The notes under the pieces: generated by a model | Seen by the model: only the letters and a program-made list of their open reading frames with translations | Told to the model about the DNA's origin: nothing | Databases searched by the model: none | Position numbers and translations under genes: made by a program | Shown: piece by piece, positions 1 through 9,085 of the stretch | Layout of the letters: the number at the start of each line of letters is the position of its first letter | Position numbering within the stretch: position 1 is the stretch's first letter | DNA from: Schizochytrium sp. TIO01 | Lineage: Eukaryota > Sar > Bigyra > Thraustochytrida > Thraustochytriidae | Length of the DNA: 64,000 bases | NCBI GenBank assembly: GCA_004764695.1 | Contig: SMSO01000025.1 | Coordinates: forward strand, 481,102 to 545,101 | Direction of reading: 5' to 3'

Positions 1-14
1 GCACTGCCCCTACC

Positions 15-1902
15 ATGAAAGTGTACTTTTCAGACAGCGAAGATGAGGACGATGATTTTACACATTTCCGCCGGAGCCCGCATGGAGTCACAAGAGTCCC
101 CTCATCTAGCGAGTTCCTGCGAACAGAAAGTGAAGAGTTTGTTTACCACACACGAAAGCGGGCAGGTTCGCGAGGTACCTTTCTTGATAGGCGAGACATT
201 GTCGATGAAGCAGCCGAATTTATACTACGCGAAAACCGATCCCGAGCAATGCACGATTCAAGTTTTAGAAGTGGGGAGTCAAACTCACGAGGTAGCGATG
301 CAGTAAATGCTATTTATAAAGTTCTGTCGGAGCAGGAACAACGCCACAAGATTGTAGCAACACAACACCAGCAACCAGAACAACATCTACCTCAGCAACA
401 AAAAGATATATCTCAATTACAACAAATTCAGCAAAGGTATGCATTTGCCCCACAAGTGTCACAGGCTCAACAGCAACGTAATCAGCGAACTGATCGGCAG
501 GGCATGCATAATTTAAAGCGCCAAGGTATCCCCCTTGCTTCCCCTACTTTACTTGAGTCTGTGGCAGCTTCCCAGGAGCACCTGAATAGATCATTTCGTG
601 GATTCTGTGTTGATGACAATGCAGATACCCAACGGCTTACCTTTACCCCGTTCTGCCAAGCTTGTGTTGAGGGTAAGTCTGATCTCGTCTCTAGCATTTT
701 AGACGCGAGTGCAATGTTTCCTGATCGTCTAATTGATGCTAAAAATCATCTTGGACGAACTGCATTACATTGTGTCACTGCTCTACACCGCGGCTCTTTC
801 CATGCAGCGCACGAAAGTGTCTTGCGAATTCTTCTTCAAGCTGGGGCAAATACCGATGATCGAGATAAAACAGGCTGGACACCCCTTTTCTACGCAGTCC
901 AAAATGAGCACCGCGCAGCTATTCGGCTCTTGTGTGAGTATGGCGCCAATTTGTACTTGCGTGATCACCCAACGTGGGTCATTGATGCAATGTCTTCACA
1001 AGCGGCCATTACTTTATTGGAGGAGGTTGCAGCTGATGATTGCGATATGACTGACCTTGAATCGTCACGTAATTTATTCACATTGTGCCGGGACCTAGGG
1101 CATACAGCTCTGCTTGAGTACCTTGTGACTTACACTACCATTCGGATCGAATCTCCTACTCGACTTTCATGGGGCTTTCAAGCATTAATGCCAGAAGTAG
1201 ACGACATAGAGGAGAACGTTGTATTGATTCGCTGGAGTGCAATGACAGAGACACAAGACTTTGATGTTTATCTTCACGTGGTGGACACGATAGCTTCCGC
1301 AGCGCAGAACAAATTATCTATCCCACCCTCGTTTAGTATTGATAGAGTCGAAAGTGAGTCTCTGCAGTCTCTCCTCCAACATGCCACGTGCACAATTCAA
1401 CAACGTATCCGTTCTTTGCATCGTTTTCAATTGCAACACGGCGACCAGAATGATGTCAAACGGGATTTGCTCAGTGCATTGCTTGGGATAGCTGATGAGG
1501 GGGGTCCACTGCATCAGCAAGAGACTCGTAGTCGTCGCAATTCTGTGCATTCACAAGGCCAAGGAATGAACTCATCAACAACAACCGCCGGCCCGATGAT
1601 CTCAAAGCCACCCAAACGTATGACCTTGGAGCATATTGGGCCGGGCTATGTCCAACCGAACAAATGCTTCTGAACGTGCGGCAGCTATGAACGTGCCTTC
1701 ATTACTTTCACTTCACCTTGCCCATATTGAAAATGCCTCCCAATTTTGTTGGACACTATCTTCTGAAGTGCGTGAACTTATTCCTCCAGATGCACTATGT
1801 CTCTTTGAAGTAACTCATGCAAGAAATGAAGGAATTTGCGGATATTCCTCAGTATTTCCAGTTTTTCAATCTGCAGTCAATAACTGCGAGGAAATCAATT
1901 GA
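15..1902 (+). CDS. Ankyrin-repeat protein (two exons inferred)
   Basis: Protein of unknown partner carrying ankyrin repeats, a protein-protein binding fold. An ATG at 15 opens a frame that stops at 1671-1673. Residues about 211-317 hold three ankyrin units; the clearest signatures are LGRTALHCV (about 246-254) and DKTGWTPLFYAV (284-295). The N-terminus is acidic (SDSEDEDDD) and residues about 110-160 are glutamine-rich. A GT-AG intron of 67 nt at 1618-1684 is inferred: removing it deletes the stop, keeps phase 1 and joins a second open frame that ends at TGA 1900-1902, giving about 606 residues. The added tail reads like protein (SSEVRELIPPDALCLFEV). Without splicing the product is 552 residues. 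Only 14 nt lie upstream, so an earlier exon outside the window cannot be excluded. Function is not recognised beyond the repeats. Confidence 0.75.
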
Positions 1903-2848
1903 AACTTTTATTTTGTAACTATACTAAATTATTGAGAAAAAAAAAATCAATATTCAACAGTTGGAGCAAAACTGTGCGGCAGATTGACCGGAGAGTACAG
2001 TTCGCCTTGTCGCCTCATTAAATCTATTTCATTATGTTTTGTTTTGAAAAATAACTTCTTGTCTCATAGATTGTTTGTTTTACTTGAAAATATGCACAAA
2101 AATCATTCCGCCTATGTGTTTCCTCCGAAGACTGTTTTTTGATAGAGAATCTGAGGTCCGTGGTATGCACGGTCGACTATGCTACGACAAACTACTGTAC
2201 ATTGAATTCATCTTCCAAGTTGTTGTTTCTGTTAGGCTCAGGCAAAAAAGATTTTTTGGGAAAAACAAAACAAATATCACAACTCGATACGAGAAGGGAA
2301 ATAGTTGATTTTAATAATTGTTGGCAAAACAAAGAGTGTTAGTGATGTTTTCTTTTGTTTTCTTTTGATTTTTTAATTTTAATTATTATATCCGTTTTTG
2401 TGGCTTTGTTTTGTTTTATTTTATTTTATTTTGTTGAGCAACGGAAAGCTCCTCAGAAAGTCTTCACAAACGTATTGCAGGATCTGTTCTACAAAAGATT
2501 TTAGGTAATGACATTACTATACCCATATGAAATAGACATTTATGTAAATTTATGAATACAATATATTGTGTTTCGTACATAAGTATCAAAGGGTTAGTGA
2601 TTCTAGCTAGAGAACGTTCGTAGCCCGGATCTGTTTTTACTACCTGGTGTTCTCGTGCACACTTATTAGAACGTTGAAAAGTGAAAAGGTTACAGAGTAT
2701 ATCCAAGTCAGATTTAAACCGGGGACCATATCCTCTCCCCTCTCAACTGCGAAATTTCTGTACCTATCTTCATTGAATAAGGTGTCTCTTCGAACCTTGT
2801 GTCACATGGATAAAATCACGTAAGATAAAAAAGAAAGCGGCTGCAACG
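1903..2848. other. Intergenic, AT-rich
   Basis: AT-rich spacer between two genes on the same strand. It has T-rich tracts around 2345-2440, including a short TTTTA-type run. I see no gene, RNA or mobile element here; it should hold the 3' end of the ankyrin gene and the promoter of the ADAM-like gene. Confidence 0.6.
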
Positions 2849-5002
2849 ATGAGGTGGAGAGGGGTCTTCATCTTATTCCTTGCTCTACTCGGCGGGCTCT
2901 GCCCAACAAGTGCAAACCCGACACCACATCGCATATTTATTAGCTTAGTTCACGACTATGGTTCTGTGACACTGGCTGGCAAGGACCCCACGCAAATGAC
3001 TTGGAGGCACCAAAGTTCGGAGGATATTATCCAACAGGCAGAGACGAAATTCAACAGTTTAACTAAACAGTCATCTACTGTGTTTGCAAAAGCAGATACC
3101 ATGAGTCTTCGTACCCCAGCCCCATGGGAGGATGGGGTACAACTGAGCGCCGACAAGATTTTAGATGCGTTCAAGGCCTGGTCCAAAAACACAGTATATG
3201 ACAGAATACAAGATGGAGTCTTTCATGTGCTGCTAACTACGCAATTGCCCCAAGAGGAAAGTTCAGTGAGTAAATTTGGCTCTTTTTCTCCAGGTGAACC
3301 AGCATTTGGCATCATAAATGCTTCCACATTTTCGTACAAGGTTCTAGGGTCACGAATTGCGACCTCGCTTGCAATTAGTATGGGTATCCAAATTAGTTAT
3401 AATTCAACGACAGTCCAAGAATGCGAAGAATCAACGGAATCAGTTTTTCATAATGCAGAGCTAGTTGCTTTGAACGAGACGTATGATGACGTAGCTACGT
3501 GGTCATTTTGTGCATCATATGATCTAGAAGCATGGCTAGAGAACGATAGTTCAGCTATTGAAATTTTACAGATTGCATCATGTGGAAACGGAATCGTAGA
3601 CGCAGGAGAAGATTGTGATTGCATAGGTTCTGAATGTGATCATTGTTGCGATCTATCTACTTGTACCTTTTACAAGGATGCCTACTGTAGTTCGCTCGAT
3701 TCTTGTTGTAATGGCACTTGTCAGATAAAGACAGCAGGGGAAATCTGCCGGCCATCCGGTTCATCATTTGTGTGTGACCCTGTAGAGCGCTGCGATGGTG
3801 CTAATTCGGTATGCCCAAGTGATATTCAATTGCCGATTGGCTCAGCCTGTGTGGATCTAAATGGGCTGGAAGGCACTTGTTATGGTGTCCAGTGCATTGC
3901 ATCTGCCGATGCGCACTGCATTGCACTAGGCTTCCTTGGCAGTTGTATCAAGCCTGGTAATTGTGAGTCAATTACATGCTACCTGGAGGAAGAACAATCT
4001 GCTTCCGGTTTTCAATACTGTTACCCGATCCATAAGGACATGCCAGACGGCATAGAATGCGATAGTAATTCGATATGCCTCGAAAACACGTGCGTTCCCG
4101 AATATGCTGCCAAAATAGAGCCACCTTACTGCATGGATGAAATAAAAGAGTATGAGGAAACTGATGTAGATTGCGGAGGAAGTGAGTGTCGCCCATGTGA
4201 TATGCTTCAAAGCTGTTCATCAAACTATGACTGTTTCGCACTCGAGTCAGATGAAGCACTTATATGTAAGAGTGACCAATGTCAAATAGAGGCACAAAGT
4301 AAAGCTTCAAATGGAGTCGACTGGAAAAGCAAGTATACCGCTATTCTCACAATAGCTGGCGTTTTTGCATCACTTATAGTTATAGCATTATTTCTGGTGA
4401 CGCGCGCAGAGGCTTGTCATCTGCTACAGCCAAATTTCGTTGAATGTAACTCTGCGCCGGACCGGCGTCGTAGAGTCTCCCTCGGGCAAAGGGCTCCAGC
4501 ACTTGTGTTCCCTTTAGCCATTCAAAGGCATTATATTGAGCGACGAAAGATGAAACAAAAGCATACCGAGGAGATGGTGGAAAATGAGCAACCTGAGCTT
4601 GTTGAGAATTGGACATGCCCGCAATGCCTTTCATTAAACCTTAGTGAAAGCCTAGTCTGCAAAAATTGCAATCAGGATTCGTTACCAAGCCCAATCTTTG
4701 TTACGCATGTAGATATTACACCTCGATCAAGTCCTCCTAGATCACCTGTGCTACTAGAAGAATATCAAGAACGAGCCTCGCCCAGGTCTCCACTCGGTCT
4801 TCATATACCATTTTCTGTCTCAATTGGAGGAAAACCTCTGCAGGGCGACTCAGAAAGTCCATCAGAAAGAGTTCAGGAAGCTTCAGTTATTGTAACTGAA
4901 TGTCAAGATGGTAGATCTTCCACCACAAGAGTCTTTCTTGAAGATTCAGATGACGATGCATTTGGCGATGACATTAACGATGTTCATCCGATGACCTCGT
5001 AA
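2849..5002 (+). CDS. ADAM-like membrane protein, protease-dead, with cytoplasmic RanBP2-type zinc finger
   Basis: Type I membrane protein of 717 residues with ADAM layout. A signal peptide occupies about 1-22 (FILFLALLGGL core). A metalloprotease-like domain follows to about 245, but where ADAMs carry the zinc motif HExxHxxGxxH this protein has ATSLAISMGI (about 170-180), so the zinc ligands and catalytic Glu are gone. A cysteine-rich disintegrin domain spans about 245-330 (CGNGIVDAGEDCDC, CDPVERCDG), then a further Cys-rich region and an ETDVDCGG module near 437-450. One membrane segment lies at about 496-518. The roughly 200-residue cytoplasmic tail holds a RanBP2-type finger at about 587-610 (W-x-C-x2-C, then C-x2-C) and SP/acidic tail motifs. 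By family analogy it would act as an adhesion or binding receptor, not as a protease. Uninterrupted frame; ATG chosen because the signal peptide starts there. Confidence 0.85.
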   Translation: MRWRGVFILFLALLGGLCPTSANPTPHRIFISLVHDYGSVTLAGKDPTQMTWRHQSSEDIIQQAETKFNSLTKQSSTVFAKADTMSLRTPAPWEDGVQLSADKILDAFKAWSKNTVYDRIQDGVFHVLLTTQLPQEESSVSKFGSFSPGEPAFGIINASTFSYKVLGSRIATSLAISMGIQISYNSTTVQECEESTESVFHNAELVALNETYDDVATWSFCASYDLEAWLENDSSAIEILQIASCGNGIVDAGEDCDCIGSECDHCCDLSTCTFYKDAYCSSLDSCCNGTCQIKTAGEICRPSGSSFVCDPVERCDGANSVCPSDIQLPIGSACVDLNGLEGTCYGVQCIASADAHCIALGFLGSCIKPGNCESITCYLEEEQSASGFQYCYPIHKDMPDGIECDSNSICLENTCVPEYAAKIEPPYCMDEIKEYEETDVDCGGSECRPCDMLQSCSSNYDCFALESDEALICKSDQCQIEAQSKASNGVDWKSKYTAILTIAGVFASLIVIALFLVTRAEACHLLQPNFVECNSAPDRRRRVSLGQRAPALVFPLAIQRHYIERRKMKQKHTEEMVENEQPELVENWTCPQCLSLNLSESLVCKNCNQDSLPSPIFVTHVDITPRSSPPRSPVLLEEYQERASPRSPLGLHIPFSVSIGGKPLQGDSESPSERVQEASVIVTECQDGRSSTTRVFLEDSDDDAFGDDINDVHPMTS

Positions 5003-5358
5003 ATATGTCAGAGGCAGGAGTAGATTTTGGAAAAGCTGAATTATCTATTCTAAACATCCTATGCACTCGTGGAGGATCAACGTCTCCCCCTTTTTTATTT
5101 CAATTTATTTTCGATTTATTTTCAGTTTTGGTTTTTGTCTTTTCGGAGAAAAAAAATGAAAAAACGAACAAGAGGGTATTATTGAATTAAATTCGAATAA
5201 TTCAAATTTGCAAATAATCATCACAGACAGAACACTAAACCAGGAAATCACAGGCCTTGCCTTGGCAAAACCTACAACGCCCGCATCAATTCGAATTCAA
5301 GGAAAAACGAGATATTGTTTCTACGTTAAAAAATGTTTCTTTCTTACAAGACAAAAAC
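5003..5358. other. Short intergenic region between converging genes
   Basis: 356 bp between two genes whose 3' ends face each other. T-rich tract at about 5091-5135. It should contain both polyadenylation sites; nothing else seen. Confidence 0.6.
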
Positions 5359-7359
5359 TTAGCTTGAGTCAGCACCAACCCAAAGAGCGTTTTGTGTGTC
5401 ACAGCGCTCGCCAGAGTAACCCTTGAAACACGTGCAAAGGCCAGTGCTGGAATCGCAAAGACCCCGACCAGAGCATTCATCGGCCTCCATAGTCCCTGTT
5501 GCTTGAATTTCAAGTTCAACATCTGCGGTGTCGTCAAAAGCAGGTGAAGTAATGACGTCTGTCAACAGCATGTATCCAATCTTGTTGGTAGTATCGTATG
5601 CAGACAAAGTCGCAGCGGTGGAATCAATGTCATTGCCATTAAATGCAAAGCCGTAGGTCATCAACAGCGGATCATAGAGGGTAGTAAGATCAGCGGTAGT
5701 TGACACATATGCCGTTACAAGCTTTAGGACACCACCATTGGTAGTAGAGCAGCGAGTCTTAGGGTCGTTAATCGAAGATTCAAAGGCAACAGAAGTACCG
5801 GTAGACCCTACGATCGTAGAAGCGAGGACGTATTTACCCATGTTGTAAATAGTTGTGCCATCAGAACATAAAAGCTCCACAGTAGCCCCAATAGGAAAAT
5901 CTACATCAGGGGAAGTGCCAATTGTAATTGTACCAGCGCTAATGTCAAGTGCAGAGAAAGTATTAACAGTGCCAACAGTGCCAGCATAAGTAGATGGTGC
6001 GTACTCTGAATTGCTAGGTACGAAGACGTTGTCAGCCTCAAACGTGATGTCCCATGACTTAACAACCTCAGCGGCAATATAGGTGGCGTCATACTGATCA
6101 TTGGTCTTGCCATCGTCAGTGACACTTGAAACGTCGACTGTGAGCAAGTTGAGAGCACCAGTGTTTGCCTTGTCGGAGAAGGTAATTTGAAGTTCAATGC
6201 AGAAAGGGTACTCAATTCGAGTGCAGCCACTTTGGGTACTTCCTAGAGTGCTAGGGGTGGCACCGACAGTATCACCTGAACCTCCTGCAAAGTAGGTGAC
6301 CTGATTAGACGAACCATCCAGTCCAATTACTTGGTTAGGATATGTGTAACCTGGGCAACGAAGACCATAGGTGAGGTCGTTTCCTGCCGGATCACTGGTA
6401 CCCCAAGCTGTAAGAATGCCTCCGTAAACTTCTTCACAGTACCCAGCAGTCACATCAACACTAGGAATGTGGGAGTTGGGAAGAGCTTCAAGTGCAGCCT
6501 CGACGTCATCGGCTACAGCTTGTGCAGCAGTGCTTCCATCGTAGTGAACAACGTCGATGGGATCCGTGGTAAACGATTGCCCGAAGAGGTTCTTGTACGT
6601 AAGGGTAAAAGTTCCAGCGAGACCAGAGCTCGAAGAATCACGAGCATCAGTTGAAGAGTAGTCACGATTTGAGTAGATACGGACACGCTGAGTCTCTGGA
6701 ATCTGATGAGTTTTGGTCATGGGGTCATCACCAAGAGGGCAGCGCATCTCATCACAGCCAATACCAGTGAAACCAGGGTCACACTGGCAAGCACGCATAT
6801 GATCTGCGTCCCAGAATGTATAGGTGGTGGTCGAGCCCGTCTCGCGGTTGTTCTCTGTAACAAGCTGTGAGATAGTCATACAGCGACCATTGCCATTACA
6901 GTAGTTACCACCGGGGCAAGTGGAACGGTCACAAGCAGATCCTTCGAAACCGTCGAAGCAAGTGCATTGACCAAGCTCACGGTCACATAAACCGGCGTTG
7001 GAGCACTCCATGTCAAAGTGCGCCTCTTCACTGGTAGCATAGGAAGGCCAGAACTCCCATGCACCACCCATGTTTTCGATCGTAAGAACATGAGCGCGAG
7101 ACGTAAACGCAGTGTTTGGCTGGTAAACAGCAGCATCATAACGATCACCGTCACCGTTGATATCTCCTACCGGGGTGGTTGCCCAAGAGCGCCCATACGG
7201 GCAGACGCGTTGCTCACACCCGTTACCGCGAAAGCCCTGGTAGCAAGTGCACTGATCATTCGTACCACAAGTTCCGTGGCCTCCGCAGCTGTTTGGGCAC
7301 GCAGCCTCGGACTGGAGGACAGCAAGCGCCACAATGGCGCAAGCAAGAATGCGCTGCAT
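5359..7359 (-). CDS. Mastigoneme-type EGF-repeat secreted protein (Sig/Ocm family)
   Basis: Secreted protein of 666 residues resembling the Ocm proteins of chrysophytes and the Sig1/Sig3 proteins of diatoms, which form tripartite tubular hairs on the forward flagellum of stramenopiles. A signal peptide (about 1-19) precedes EGF-like modules at about 21-50 (CPNSCGGHGTC), 118-145 (CSNAGLCD), 148-202 and, at the C-terminus, about 628-655 (CSGRGLCDSSTGLC). The family-typical block RCPLGDDPMTK follows the third module. The central 400 residues are Thr/Ser/Asp-rich, probably beta-structured. The ATG at 7357-7359 begins exactly at the signal peptide, and the frame is uninterrupted. A calcium-binding-like DINGDGDRYD lies at about 66-75. 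Identity with the stramenopile family is strong; which hair component it is cannot be told. Confidence 0.88.
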   Translation of the reverse strand: MQRILACAIVALAVLQSEAACPNSCGGHGTCGTNDQCTCYQGFRGNGCEQRVCPYGRSWATTPVGDINGDGDRYDAAVYQPNTAFTSRAHVLTIENMGGAWEFWPSYATSEEAHFDMECSNAGLCDRELGQCTCFDGFEGSACDRSTCPGGNYCNGNGRCMTISQLVTENNRETGSTTTYTFWDADHMRACQCDPGFTGIGCDEMRCPLGDDPMTKTHQIPETQRVRIYSNRDYSSTDARDSSSSGLAGTFTLTYKNLFGQSFTTDPIDVVHYDGSTAAQAVADDVEAALEALPNSHIPSVDVTAGYCEEVYGGILTAWGTSDPAGNDLTYGLRCPGYTYPNQVIGLDGSSNQVTYFAGGSGDTVGATPSTLGSTQSGCTRIEYPFCIELQITFSDKANTGALNLLTVDVSSVTDDGKTNDQYDATYIAAEVVKSWDITFEADNVFVPSNSEYAPSTYAGTVGTVNTFSALDISAGTITIGTSPDVDFPIGATVELLCSDGTTIYNMGKYVLASTIVGSTGTSVAFESSINDPKTRCSTTNGGVLKLVTAYVSTTADLTTLYDPLLMTYGFAFNGNDIDSTAATLSAYDTTNKIGYMLLTDVITSPAFDDTADVELEIQATGTMEADECSGRGLCDSSTGLCTCFKGYSGERCDTQNALWVGADSS

Positions 7360-9085
7360 CAGTCAGATGTGGTTTGAACACTAAATAGTCGAGAGATCGA
7401 GAAATCCAACTAAGCTTTCTTCTACCCACGTCGCCCTTGTCAGTGCTTGCTCGGAGCACGCAAGTTCGAAGTTGCAGGTTTGTTGCTGCACGATGATGTT
7501 TTGATATCGTTTGTAAAGGCAGTACCAGGGAAATTTGACGCAATATAGGAAACAATATGTAAGTTGACCGTTGACTTTTGTTTTTTTTCTTGCTCTATAG
7601 TCTGGCAACGAACTTAGAGAAAAGAACTAAACTATCTTCTCTGAATTGCGAGCGAAGAGCGTGAGTAGGCTATTTTCACTCTTCAGTCTACCTTCAGAGC
7701 TTGCTAGTTTGTCTCTACCGTACGTCCTTCAAGGTTACCGTTAAAGTTGTGGTGCTGATATTATACGCATCTAGGTTAGATTTTTACTTTAAATTTCTTT
7801 CTTTCAAGGTCTTGTAATAATAATTATGTATTCACGCTGAGAATATTTATCTTTTAAAAAATGTTTTAGAAACCAACGTAAGTTTTTATGAGAGAGCCCA
7901 CAAAGAAGTTTCAAAGCGAACGCTAACCTGGCGATGGCCGTTTGTTTTCATGAGTGCAGGTATGCGAAGTAGCTTCATCGCAATGAAACTGATTTTTACA
8001 TTTTAAATGCGTCCATGCCAACGGCTTCTTAAACGGTTACAATGTAGGTGCAAGTGGAATGGCAACAAGTCCCCACTTTCAAATCATTTTTATTATTACT
8101 GATAAGCATGTGAAAAAAAATCAGTTTTTCATTGGAAGGTGCAACAGTGATTAAACAGTGTCGAAAGACAAACAAAAGTCCTTCCGATTCTTTCATGAAT
8201 TCAAAAGCTTATTTAAGTATATCTCGGTTTGTCACGAAAATTGAAAAGTAAATTTTTGAAAATGATTCGTTTAACCAGAGATGCTAGCGTTAGACTGGTT
8301 TGGTTTTAGCGATAAAGAGTGCACGCCAACGAGCAAAAAATTACGTCTCATTTTGACATGCCATCTGAAAGATGTCAACGGCTTGTTTTCCCATCTGATG
8401 ATAGTCATGCGTATCCCTCTGTAGGATATAGTTTGCAGAAAATGTGTCTAGACTGGAATCGTTGAATGGAACTGTTATTTCCAAATTTGTGAATTACTTG
8501 TAGCTTTCCCACCACCCTTTTTCACCTCCTCTCTTTCTTTGGATGGTTGTTCTTTTTCCTTAATGAGAATAGAGTAACTTTCGAAACAGTTTCATCGTAT
8601 GTATTCATGTCTTCTTATATGCGCAGGAATTTTTTGATGAGTGATATACAACTCAACGAGTTTTTCTGAGGACAAGATAACCAGTTCGACGGGCTGTTTC
8701 CCACGCTATTTGAAGCGACTTTTGTTGAGCCTAATTTCTTAGTATAATTATTGCAGTTTAGCTTGTGTAGTAGTCTGACAAGAGAGTAAATTCTGGTAAG
8801 TGGTAAAGAAAGGCTTGTCGAAGAAGGTGAAAGTGCAAAGGGCGATAGTAAGGTCATCCAGGTACTATGAGTGAATAGTGTCAGACCGATAGGTTTAGTT
8901 GGGTAAGGCTTGGGTAAGGCATCTAGCTGGGTATTACTTCAAGCATCATATAAAGGTAAAATTGAATAAAGGCTTCAGGAAACAAAATCGTGGATACATA
9001 CAAACTTGAGAGTAACGTTATTATCCTAACCAGGTTTGAAAGAATGTGGTACATGTTGACATAAAAAAGTATGCAGTAGAAGGGC
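7360..9085. other. Intergenic, AT-rich, 1.7 kb
   Basis: Spacer upstream of the mastigoneme gene and downstream of the RhoGAP gene, both on the minus strand. Moderately AT-rich without clear repeats. No reading frame here looks like protein and no tRNA boxes were recognised. Confidence 0.55.
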
